From: Eubacteriales bacterium | Lineage (GTDB): Bacteria > Bacillota_A > Clostridia > Christensenellales > Aristaeellaceae | Assembly: GCA_029974035.1 (NCBI GenBank) | Contig: JARKQG010000025.1 | Location: 1 to 20,398, forward strand | DNA: 20,398 bases | Direction: 5' to 3' | Part shown: positions 15,401 through 20,398 of the stretch, piece by piece | How positions within the stretch are numbered: position 1 is the first letter of the stretch | Layout of the letters: every line of letters begins with the position of its first letter | Position numbers and translations under genes: made by a program | Notes under the pieces: generated by a model | The model's database searches: none | What the model was told of the DNA's origin: nothing | The model's input: only the letters and a program-made list of their open reading frames with translations

Positions 15401-17057
15401 CGCGCATCGCATCCTTCAGCCGGGTCAGCGCCAGCCTGGTTTCCGCGGTGGTTTCGCCCAGCAGCGAGGCGATCTCCTGTACCACGCGCATCTGCTTTTC
15501 GATCACCTGATCGGTGACCTCGCAGGTCTTCCGGCGCAGCGCGGATTCGTCGTTTTTCTTCACTTCCCGGTCGGTGACATCCCGCAGGATGGCGATCAGG
15601 ATGCGGTAGGGGCGGTCGTAGAGCAGCGTTTCCTCCACGTAGCGGCCGTACTCCGGAAGGTAACAGAGCTTTTCGTGCACGTTCTGGCCGGCAGACACCG
15701 CGTGCATGAGGTCGGTGGGGTCCATCACCCGGACTGCCGGCGAGTGCAGGATGTCCTCGGGGCTCTTGAGCCGGAACAGCTTGAGCGCCGCGCGGTTGAG
15801 CTGCTGCACGATCAGGTTTTCGTCCATCACCACGATGGCGTTGGGCGTGTTCTGGATGATCTGGTCGGAAAACGACTCCGCCTTCTCCTTCAGGAAGGGC
15901 AGGCACATCTCAATCTGCGCCCGGCCCTGGCACACGGCGATGGCCTTGTCGCGGCAGGTGGGGTAGCCGCAGGAGCCGCAGTTGAGCTCCTTGTCCCTGG
16001 TGGTCTTTCCCATGCGGTTGAGCACCTGCTGGATGGCCTCGCCGCCCGGCTGGGCGCGCATCAGCCGCATGCGCGGAAACGGAAGGCGCATGTCCTTGGG
16101 CGCGGGCCGGTCCGGCGCGGCGTCGCCGGCGTACCGATTGACGCGCAGCGCGCCCGTCACGCGCTTTAAGGCGTGCTCGCGGATCACCGGGCCGCCGATG
16201 CAGCTGCCCTCGCAGGCGCTCATCTCGAGAAACACCTTCTCATTCTTGCGGTCGCGCAGCTCCTCCAGCGCGGCGATGCAGTTGGTGACGCCGTCGATGG
16301 CCACCGCCTCGTATCCGCCGGGGGCGAGGGTCTTGACAATGCCGCCCACCGTGGGATAGGTGCGGGCAGAGAGCGCGCTTTCGTCCTCCGCCGAGGGCTC
16401 AAAGGCCACCTGCGCCTCGCTCATCATCAGCCGGAGCTCGTCAAATGTCAGGCAGGCGTCGGCGGCCTCCTCCTCGTCGGCCTCGTACTTTTTGGAGATG
16501 CAGGGGCCGATAAAGATCACGTGGGCCGCCGGGTCCGCGGCTTTGATGGCGCGGCAGTGGGCGCGCATCGGCGACAGCGTGTGGGCCAGCAGGTCCAGCA
16601 TGTCGGGGTAGTATTTCTGGATCAGGAGGTTTACCGACGGGCAGCAGGAGGAGATCAGCGCGCCCGTGTTCTTCTCCATCAGCCGCTCGTACTCGCGGGA
16701 CACGAAATCCGCGCCCACGGCGGTCTCCTCGGCGCCCGAAAAGCCCAGCTTTTGCAGCGCCGCGCGCATCGAGCCGATGCCGGAGACCTCGAAACCCGCG
16801 ATGAACGACGGCGCGACGCTGGCCACCACCCGCTCGCCGGAGGCGATCAGCGCCTTTACCCGCCGAACGTCGCTGCGGATCTCCTTGGCGTTCTGCGGGC
16901 AGACCACAAAGCATCGGCCGCACAGGATGCATTCGTCCCCAATGATCTGCGCGCGGCCCTCAGAAAAGTTTACCGATTTTACGGGACAATTGCGGATGCA
17001 CTTGTAGCAGTCCCTGCATTCGCTCTGCTTCAGGCTCAGGTACTTTGTGGCGTCCAT
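15393..17057 (-). CDS. Sensory [FeFe] hydrogenase-like protein with PAS domain (HydS/HfsB-like)
   Basis: A 554-residue soluble protein, first gene of the operon. Domains: two [4Fe-4S] motifs (CRDCYKCIRNC 14-24, CILCGRCFVVC 43-53); H-cluster domain with degenerate loops but all four ligands (SSCCPS with Cys139, GPCISKK with Cys186, SACEGSC with Cys282 and Cys286) and Cys138 at the place of the proton-transfer Cys; an FeS motif CGSCGYPTC (360-368) with more Cys at 376 and 385; a PAS domain from about 395 to 500 (IIQNTPNAIVVMDENLIVQQLN); and a charged helical tail. This matches group C/D-type sensory hydrogenases, thought to read H2 or redox state. The start at 17057 has AAGGAAG seven bases before it; a longer in-frame start lies in terminator sequence. 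Its stop overlaps the phosphatase start. Confidence 0.93.
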   Translation of the reverse strand: MDATKYLSLKQSECRDCYKCIRNCPVKSVNFSEGRAQIIGDECILCGRCFVVCPQNAKEIRSDVRRVKALIASGERVVASVAPSFIAGFEVSGIGSMRAALQKLGFSGAEETAVGADFVSREYERLMEKNTGALISSCCPSVNLLIQKYYPDMLDLLAHTLSPMRAHCRAIKAADPAAHVIFIGPCISKKYEADEEEAADACLTFDELRLMMSEAQVAFEPSAEDESALSARTYPTVGGIVKTLAPGGYEAVAIDGVTNCIAALEELRDRKNEKVFLEMSACEGSCIGGPVIREHALKRVTGALRVNRYAGDAAPDRPAPKDMRLPFPRMRLMRAQPGGEAIQQVLNRMGKTTRDKELNCGSCGYPTCRDKAIAVCQGRAQIEMCLPFLKEKAESFSDQIIQNTPNAIVVMDENLIVQQLNRAALKLFRLKSPEDILHSPAVRVMDPTDLMHAVSAGQNVHEKLCYLPEYGRYVEETLLYDRPYRILIAILRDVTDREVKKNDESALRRKTCEVTDQVIEKQMRVVQEIASLLGETTAETRLALTRLKDAMRDE

Positions 17058-17091
17058 CAAAACACTTCCTTCGCGGCCCGTCCGCCGCCCG

Positions 17092-17133
17092 AAAAAACGG
17101 CGATGCCATCCCGGTGGGCCGGGCGGCATCGCC
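17092..17133 (-). terminator. Strong intrinsic terminator between adh and the hydrogenase operon
   Basis: On the minus strand, GGCGATGCC and GGCATCGCC pair (9 bp), with an inner CCCGG/CCGGG stem and a CCCA loop, then G and TTTTTT (17097-17092). It ends adh transcripts, but only 34 bases remain before the first hydrogenase start codon, too few for a promoter. It may therefore act as an attenuator of the hydrogenase operon. Confidence 0.9.
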
Positions 17134-17188
17134 CCATCATGCGCTTGTCACCCGCACCGAAAAAACGCGCCGGCAGGCTTCGGGCGGT

Positions 17189-18379
17189 TTAGAAGTTCAC
17201 GTCCGTATCGTAGTAGCAGCACTTGAGCAGCTTCGCCATCTCCTCGGGGGTGATGGGCCGGGGGTTCGATCCGGTGCAGGCATCGCCCACGGCCAGCTCG
17301 GCCACGCTGGAGAGTTTTTCCAGAAACTCCTTTTCGCCCACCATGCCGCCTTCGTAGTCGCGGATGCAGTCGGGGATGTCCAGCTGGTGGTTCATGTCGC
17401 GCAGGTGGTCAATCAGCGCCTTCGTCAGCGCCTGGTCGTCGTTGCCCTCGAGGCCGAGGGCCCGGGCGATGTCGGCGTAGCGGGCGGCGGCTTCCGGCAC
17501 CCTGGCGTTAAAGGCGATGACCTTGGGCAGGTACATGGCGTTGGCGCAGCCGTGGACGATGTGGCCGCCGGTATAGGCCGCGCCGGTCTTGTGGGCCATC
17601 GAGTGCACGATGCCCAGAAGCGCGTTGGAAAAGGCCATGCCCGCCATGCACTGGGCATTGTGCATCCGGTCCCGGGCCGCCATGTCGCCGTTATAGGAAG
17701 GGATCAGGAATTCGTCGATCATCGTGATGGCCTTGAGCGCCAGCGGATCGGTGAAATCGCAGTGCAGCGTGGACACGTAGGCCTCCACCGCGTGGGTCAT
17801 GGCGTCCATGCCGGTGTGGGCGGTGAGCTTCTTGGGCATGGTCTCCGCCAGGTCCGGATCGATGATGGCCACGTCCGGCGTGATGTTGAAGTCCGCCAGC
17901 GGGTACTTGATGCCCTTGTGGTAATCGGTGATGACCGAGAAGGCCGTCACCTCGGTGGCGGTGCCGGATGTGGAAGGAATCGCGCAGAACTTCGCCTTCG
18001 TGCGCAGCGTGGGGAAGTTGAAGGGGATGCACAGCGCGTCAAAGGTGGTTTCCGGGTACTCGTAAAACGCCCACATGGCCTTCGCCGCGTCGATGGGCGA
18101 GCCGCCGCCGATGGACACAATCCAGTCCGGCTTGAATTCCCGCATCGCCGCCGCGCCTTTCATGACCGTTTCCACCGACGGATCGGGCTCCACGCCTTCA
18201 AACAATTTGACCTTCATGCCGGCCGCCTCGAGGTTTTTGACCACCTTGTCGAGAAAGCCAAACCGCTTCATCGAGCCGCCGCCAACCACCACGATCGCCC
18301 GCTTGCCCTTCAGATTTTTCAGCTCGTCGATGGCGCCCTTGCCGTGATACAGATCTCTGGGCAGCGTAAATCTCGCCAT
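17189..18379 (-). CDS. Iron-containing (group III) alcohol dehydrogenase
   Basis: A 396-residue NAD(P)-dependent alcohol dehydrogenase of the Fe-ADH family (BdhA/DhaT-like), which reduces aldehydes such as acetaldehyde or butyraldehyde and reoxidises NAD(P)H. Nucleotide-binding motifs are VVVGGGSMKRFGF near 30-42 and SIGGGSPIDAAKAMW; IPSTSGTATEVTAFSVI follows. Metal ligands are the Asp and His of GMDAMTHAVEAYVS and the His residues of HSMAHKTGA and VHGCANAMYLP. The protein has the full family length. The start at 18379 is set by GGGAGG seven bases ahead. It lies downstream of a LysR-type gene in the same direction but separated from it by terminators, with its own likely promoter at 18438-18466. 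The exact substrate cannot be told. Confidence 0.95.
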   Translation of the reverse strand: MARFTLPRDLYHGKGAIDELKNLKGKRAIVVVGGGSMKRFGFLDKVVKNLEAAGMKVKLFEGVEPDPSVETVMKGAAAMREFKPDWIVSIGGGSPIDAAKAMWAFYEYPETTFDALCIPFNFPTLRTKAKFCAIPSTSGTATEVTAFSVITDYHKGIKYPLADFNITPDVAIIDPDLAETMPKKLTAHTGMDAMTHAVEAYVSTLHCDFTDPLALKAITMIDEFLIPSYNGDMAARDRMHNAQCMAGMAFSNALLGIVHSMAHKTGAAYTGGHIVHGCANAMYLPKVIAFNARVPEAAARYADIARALGLEGNDDQALTKALIDHLRDMNHQLDIPDCIRDYEGGMVGEKEFLEKLSSVAELAVGDACTGSNPRPITPEEMAKLLKCCYYDTDVNF

Positions 18380-18437
18380 AAGAATGCCTCCCGAATGCGT
18401 TTTGCCGGAAGCCGACGCTTCCCGGCCCTCTGGATAC

Positions 18438-18466
18438 AGTATAAGCGCGTCGGTCCGGCCGCGGAA
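18438..18466 (-). promoter_or_regulatory. Possible promoter of the alcohol dehydrogenase gene
   Basis: Minus strand: TTCCGC (18466-18461), 17-base spacer, TATACT (18443-18438). The -10 box is good and the -35 box poor, as is common for activator-dependent promoters. The ATCGAT inverted repeat at 18467-18503 stands directly upstream of the -35 box. Confidence 0.5.
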
Positions 18467-18503
18467 ATATCGATGCCGCATACAGATATTTATTTATCGA
18501 TAT
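18467..18503. promoter_or_regulatory. Inverted repeat ATATCGAT/ATCGATAT, candidate activator site
   Basis: ATATCGAT (18467-18474) and ATCGATAT (18496-18503) are perfect inverted copies with centres 29 bp apart, close to three helical turns. They sit about 36 to 73 bases upstream of the predicted adh transcription start, where LysR-type activators bind. The sequence between them is AT-rich in a GC-rich genome. Confidence 0.5.
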
Positions 18504-18516
18504 GTTTATCCTGATT

Positions 18517-18543
18517 AAAATCCCGCCCGTTTTGCGGGGATTT
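18517..18543 (-). terminator. Possible second terminator after the LysR gene
   Basis: Minus strand: AAATCCCCGC and GCGGGATTT pair (one bulge) around an AAAACGG loop, followed by TTAATC. It lies beyond the stronger terminator at 18592-18616 and is part of a GC-rich hairpin cluster (18527-18586). Confidence 0.45.
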
Positions 18544-18591
18544 GCGGGGGCGCGCGGCCGCCGCGCGCCGCGCGGCCGCAAAACGGCATAT

Positions 18592-18616
18592 AAAAAGCGG
18601 CATGTCGCCATGCCGC
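18592..18616 (-). terminator. Rho-independent terminator of the LysR gene
   Basis: Minus strand: GCGGCATG (18616-18609), GCGA loop, CATGCCGC (18604-18597), then TTTTT (18596-18592). It lies 45 bases after the LysR stop and separates that gene from adh. Confidence 0.85.
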
Positions 18617-18637
18617 CGGGATTATGGAGCGAGGTTA

Positions 18638-18659
18638 AATCGATGCAAAATGATCGATT
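18638..18659. promoter_or_regulatory. Second ATCGAT inverted repeat, just after the LysR gene
   Basis: AATCGAT (18638-18644) and ATCGATT (18653-18659) are inverted copies separated by 8 bases (GCAAAATG). They share the ATCGAT core with the pair at 18467-18503. The compact 7-8-7 form would suit a dimeric regulator. Confidence 0.4.
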
Positions 18660-18661
18660 GG

Positions 18662-19597
18662 CTAATTGTATTCCTTGAAGGCCACCTTGTTCTTGGCCTC
18701 GTAGAGCTTGTCGATGAAGTGGGCGTCCAGCTCCGTCAGGCGGTAGCTCTTGGAGTAGATCAGCACGTCCCGGTACTTCGGGGGGCCGGGCACGCAGCGG
18801 CGCTGCTTGAGCCGGTAGCGCTTCAGGATGTCCTCCGGAATGGGCGACACCCAGAGGAATGTCTGCGGGATCTCGCTGAGCAGGTCAAACTGGGTGGAGC
18901 GGTCGTACATGTACACCCGCTTGACGGCCTTGCCCCGGGGCATGGGGCGGCTCTCCACCGTCTGCACGTAGGGCACCACGGCGTCGCCGTGGACGATTTC
19001 GATCAGGTCGGCCAGATCCTCCGGGCGCACGGCGGGGAGGCTGGCCAGCGGGCTCTTGGCGGAGGCCAGCACCAGGTTTTCAAATTCCCAGATGGGTTCG
19101 TAGCGAAGGCCCTTTTCGGTCAGGTAGTCCACAAAGTAGTTTTCATTGACGGTCTGATAGCGGATAATGCCCAGCTGAAAATCCCCCTCGGCCACGCCCA
19201 TGATCGCCTGCACGGAGTTGGTTTCCTTGAGGCGGACGTCGATGTCCTTCTCCTGGTTGAGCTCGGACACGAATTTCACAAAGCCTCCGGCGATGTAGCT
19301 GCCCCGGGGCATGGTCAGGCTGAACGCCTGTCGGCCCGAATCCGCCGCGTCGCGCAGGGATTCCATCTCGCGCACCACGCCCAGAATCTCCTTGGCGCGG
19401 GTCAGAAACTCCACACCCTTGGGCGTGGGCACCACGCCGCGGGGCGTGCGCTCGAAAATGGTAATGCCCAGGCCCTCCTCCAGCTCGCGGATGGCCTTGC
19501 TCAGGTTGGGCTGGGCCATGAAAAGATTGTCCGCCGCCTGGGTGATGGAGCCGGCGCGCTCCACCTCCACCGCGTACTTTAAATGAAGCGTGTTTAT
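18662..19597 (-). CDS. LysR-type transcriptional regulator with apparent AUA start codon
   Basis: A 311-residue LysR-family DNA-binding regulator. The N-terminal winged helix-turn-helix is clear: LHLKYAVEVERAGSITQAADNLFMAQPNLSKAIRELEEGLGITIFER (about residues 4-50), followed by the linker and a two-lobed effector domain (for example GDFQLGIIRYQ). I place the start at AUA (19597-19595). It is preceded at six bases by GGGAGGAG (19611-19604), and it gives the usual family N-terminus, (M)NTLHLKYAVEVE. The only earlier in-frame candidate, a GTG at 19663, has no ribosome site and overlaps the predicted -35 box. The likely target is the downstream adh, through the ATCGAT repeats, or itself; the effector is unknown. 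It ends at its own terminator. Confidence 0.88.
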   Translation of the reverse strand: MNTLHLKYAVEVERAGSITQAADNLFMAQPNLSKAIRELEEGLGITIFERTPRGVVPTPKGVEFLTRAKEILGVVREMESLRDAADSGRQAFSLTMPRGSYIAGGFVKFVSELNQEKDIDVRLKETNSVQAIMGVAEGDFQLGIIRYQTVNENYFVDYLTEKGLRYEPIWEFENLVLASAKSPLASLPAVRPEDLADLIEIVHGDAVVPYVQTVESRPMPRGKAVKRVYMYDRSTQFDLLSEIPQTFLWVSPIPEDILKRYRLKQRRCVPGPPKYRDVLIYSKSYRLTELDAHFIDKLYEAKNKVAFKEYN

Positions 19598-19603
19598 GGC
19601 GAT

Positions 19604-19611
19604 CTCCTCCC
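19604..19611 (-). promoter_or_regulatory. Ribosome binding site that decides the LysR start
   Basis: GGGAGGAG on the minus strand, six bases before the AUA at 19597. No ATG, GTG or TTG lies in frame at a workable distance after it. Confidence 0.8.
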
Positions 19612-19633
19612 GGATGTTTTCCCCTGTGAATAT

Positions 19634-19662
19634 AGAATACCCAATAATCCCGGCAATGTCCA
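19634..19662 (-). promoter_or_regulatory. Promoter of the LysR gene
   Basis: Minus strand: TGGACA (19662-19657), 17-base spacer, TATTCT (19639-19634). An overlapping alternative is TTGCCG (19656-19651), 16-base spacer, TATATT (19634-19629). Either places the transcript start downstream of the GTG at 19663. Confidence 0.6.
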
Positions 19663-19693
19663 CAGCAAAATGTTGATTCTTGCCGCCTCGCCC

Positions 19694-19714
19694 GGCAAAA
19701 AGCGCTTTTTTGCC
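19694..19714. promoter_or_regulatory. Near-palindrome upstream of the LysR gene
   Basis: GGCAAAAAGC and GCTTTTTTGCC are nearly perfect inverted copies around position 19704, between the divergent LysR and tRNA promoters. It follows no gene end, so a terminator role is unlikely; an operator for the regulator is possible but unsupported. Confidence 0.3.
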
Positions 19715-19735
19715 CCGGCTTCACCAATGTTTTTC

Positions 19736-19764
19736 TTGCCTTTTGGCCCGCCTTGCGCTATAAT
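19736..19764 (+). promoter_or_regulatory. Sigma-A promoter of the tRNA gene
   Basis: TTGCCT (19736-19741), 17-base spacer, TATAAT (19759-19764); the mature tRNA begins 14 bases after the -10 box. Confidence 0.85.
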
Positions 19765-19777
19765 GCAAGGGTTCCTT

Positions 19778-19853
19778 GCGGCCGTGGTGCAATGGATAAC
19801 ATTTTCGACTCCGACTCGAAAGACTGTGGGTTCGAATCCCGCCGGCCGCGCCA
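19778..19853 (+). tRNA. tRNA-Arg (anticodon CCG), CCA encoded
   Basis: A full 76-base cloverleaf. Acceptor GCGGCCG/CGGCCGC pairs perfectly; the D-arm GTGC/ACAT is weak (three pairs including G-U, one mismatch) with loop AATGGATA; anticodon stem TTCGA/TCGAA, loop CTCCGAC with anticodon CCG at 19811-19813; T-arm GTGGG/CCCGC with loop TTCGAAT; discriminator G; CCA encoded at 19851-19853. It reads CGG codons, which suits a GC-rich genome. The A in the D-loop (AATGGATA) and the G discriminator agree with arginine identity. It has its own promoter and terminator. tRNA 3' ends are common integration sites, and base composition falls further downstream. Confidence 0.95.
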
Positions 19854-19859
19854 AAAATG

Positions 19860-19893
19860 AAACCATCTATTGATAAACTCGATAGGTGGTTTT
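19860..19893 (+). terminator. Terminator of the tRNA gene
   Basis: AAACCATCTAT (19860-19870) pairs with ATAGGTGGTTT (19882-19892) over 11 positions (one G-U), with an 11-base loop and TTTT at 19890-19893. Confidence 0.85.
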
Positions 19894-20140
19894 ACTTTGT
19901 CCGAAAAGTCCAGCAAATAAAGGCTTTTCGGGCCTCCGCCCGCTCCGGGATTATCATTTTGCGGCGGCCAAAGCAGGGGGGTCGTGCAACCGTTGGGATT
20001 CGAACGCACCCTGTTTTTCGGCCATTCTCTCCGGCAAATCGTGAAACTTGAACATGGTTTTTGGCCAAATGGGTTCAAAAAGCACGATTCTGTTGAAGCA
20101 GGAAAAGTCCCCCTGCTGACGCATGAAAAGTGCGTGAAGG
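19894..20140. other. Non-coding stretch after the tRNA, no supported gene
   Basis: No open frame here has a ribosome site or recognisable protein features. Short frames exist on both strands, but those over the tRNA are the usual antisense artefacts. The single notable motif is an inverted copy of the tRNA T-loop core: GGGATTCGAA at 19994-20003 is the reverse complement of TTCGAATCCC, without any cloverleaf around it. Confidence 0.5.
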
Positions 20141-20150
20141 CTTGACTTTG

Positions 20151-20179
20151 TTGACAATATATTCATTCAACACTAGAAT
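20151..20179 (+). promoter_or_regulatory. Strong sigma-A promoter before a structured leader
   Basis: Consensus TTGACA (20151-20156), 17-base spacer, TAGAAT (20174-20179). It should start transcription near 20186 and drive the leader peptide and a gene beyond the window. Confidence 0.85.
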
Positions 20180-20185
20180 AATAAG

Positions 20186-20398
20186 GGCATCAGTTATAGA
20201 GTGGCTATAACCGGCAATGCACGAAACGAGGTGAACAGAGATGGAAAGAATAATGCCAGTGTTTTCGGTAAAATAGGGAACGAGCAAAAGGGCGCCAAAA
20301 AGTGAGCAGCGGCGAGTGGCAATGAAAAGAGCCATTGTCAGCACCCCGAAGATGCGCTACCCTTAGTTTGCAAGGACTAAGGAGGTAGCAGAAAGGTG
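20186..20398 (+). promoter_or_regulatory. Structured 5' leader with leader peptide and SD-sequestering stem
   Basis: A leader of about 210 bases before a gene cut off by the window end. Stems seen: GTTATAG/CTATAAC (20193-20199 with 20205-20211); TGGCAATG/CATTGTCA (20317-20324 with 20333-20340, one G-U); CCTTAGT/ACTAAGG (20361-20367 with 20376-20382). The last covers the first two G of GGAGG (20381-20385), the ribosome site for a likely start near 20396 (GTG, ten bases away) or just beyond. A short leader ORF lies at 20241-20276. This is the layout of translation attenuation, as in inducible ribosome-targeting antibiotic resistance genes, or of a riboswitch; I do not recognise a known riboswitch class. 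The GC content of about 45 % (hand count over 20141-20398) is well below the rest of the window. Confidence 0.6.
20241..20276 (+). CDS. Candidate 11-residue leader peptide
   Basis: ATG to TAG encoding MERIMPVFSVK, preceded at seven bases by GAGGTG (20228-20233), a good match to the anti-SD. It uses AGA and ATA codons, unlike the GC-rich neighbouring genes. It lies 55 bases after the predicted transcript start and upstream of the SD-sequestering stem, so ribosome stalling on it could change downstream folding. It is too short to identify by similarity; translation is inferred from the ribosome site and context. Confidence 0.5.
   Translation: MERIMPVFSVK

Noticed and set aside
17058..17129. 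24-residue N-terminal extension of the sensory hydrogenase
   Set aside because: It runs through the terminator stem and T-tract; AAGGAAG stands correctly before the ATG at 17057.
19977..20020. Possible degenerate tRNA on the minus strand (TTCGAATCCC)
   Set aside because: Only the T-loop core matches; neighbouring bases do not form a T-stem, acceptor or anticodon arm.
19594..20078. Minus-strand frames containing GFEPTVFRVGVENVIHC and RRDSNPQSFESESK
   Set aside because: They run antisense through the tRNA-Arg gene; such GFEPT/RRDSNPQ strings are well-known artefacts of tRNA T-arm sequence and have no ribosome site.
1..20398. CRISPR array, insertion sequence or transposase, rRNA
   Set aside because: No regularly spaced repeats, no transposase-like protein and no rRNA sequence were found in the window.
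20186..20398. Known riboswitch class or group II intron start in the leader
   Set aside because: I could not match conserved cores of common riboswitches or an intron 5' GUGYG with domain V; the leader-peptide reading fits better, though a search with covariance models would be decisive.

Overview
The window is a GC-rich (well above 60 % by eye) chromosomal segment from an anaerobic, hydrogen- and probably alcohol-producing bacterium. FeoB with a FeoB-associated Cys-rich peptide, a trimeric NAD-linked [FeFe]-hydrogenase operon with a sensory hydrogenase and a SpoIIE-type phosphatase, strong AGGAGG ribosome sites, sigma-A promoters and a tRNA with encoded CCA all fit a high-GC Clostridia-like Firmicute. 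This placement is inferred from gene content, not from a marker gene.

Layout. 1-1612 (+): 3' part of feoB plus a 48-residue Cys-rich membrane peptide. 1613-1811: a REP-like hairpin element, then a terminator. 1821-2336 (+): a monocistronic ASCH-domain gene with its own promoter. 2439-7994 (+): a five-gene peptide-type ABC importer (binding protein, two permeases, two ATPases) closed by a strong bidirectional terminator. 8010-9944: a Cys/His-repeat protein (-) and an MFS exporter (+) that are divergent around a 16-bp palindrome. 9957-17057 (-): the hydrogenase operon, in transcription order sensory [FeFe] hydrogenase with PAS domain, SpoIIE/PP2C phosphatase, HydC (NuoE-like), HydB (NuoF-like), HydA and a small [2Fe-2S] protein. 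17189-18379 (-): iron-containing alcohol dehydrogenase. 18662-19597 (-): LysR-type regulator, apparently starting at an AUA codon. 19778-19853 (+): tRNA-Arg(CCG). 19854-20398: a terminator, a gene-poor stretch, then a lower-GC segment with a strong promoter, an 11-codon leader peptide and stem-loops leading to a gene outside the window.

How the genes fit. HydABC-type enzymes couple NADH and reduced ferredoxin oxidation to H2 formation, and the alcohol dehydrogenase is a second NAD(P)H sink, so the 9957-18379 block reads as a redox-disposal module. The sensory hydrogenase and phosphatase are the likely H2- or redox-responsive control arm, but no partner kinase or anti-sigma protein is present. 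FeoB would supply iron for the many FeS clusters; that link is inference only.

Most interesting points: (i) the sensor-phosphatase pair heading the hydrogenase operon, with a full terminator between adh and the first hydrogenase gene and no room for a promoter after it; (ii) a LysR gene whose only sensible start is AUA behind a perfect Shine-Dalgarno; (iii) four ATCGAT motifs in two inverted repeats around the adh upstream region; (iv) a leader-peptide/SD-sequestering 5' region of different base composition just beyond a tRNA gene; (v) a separate small [2Fe-2S] protein coupled to HydA.
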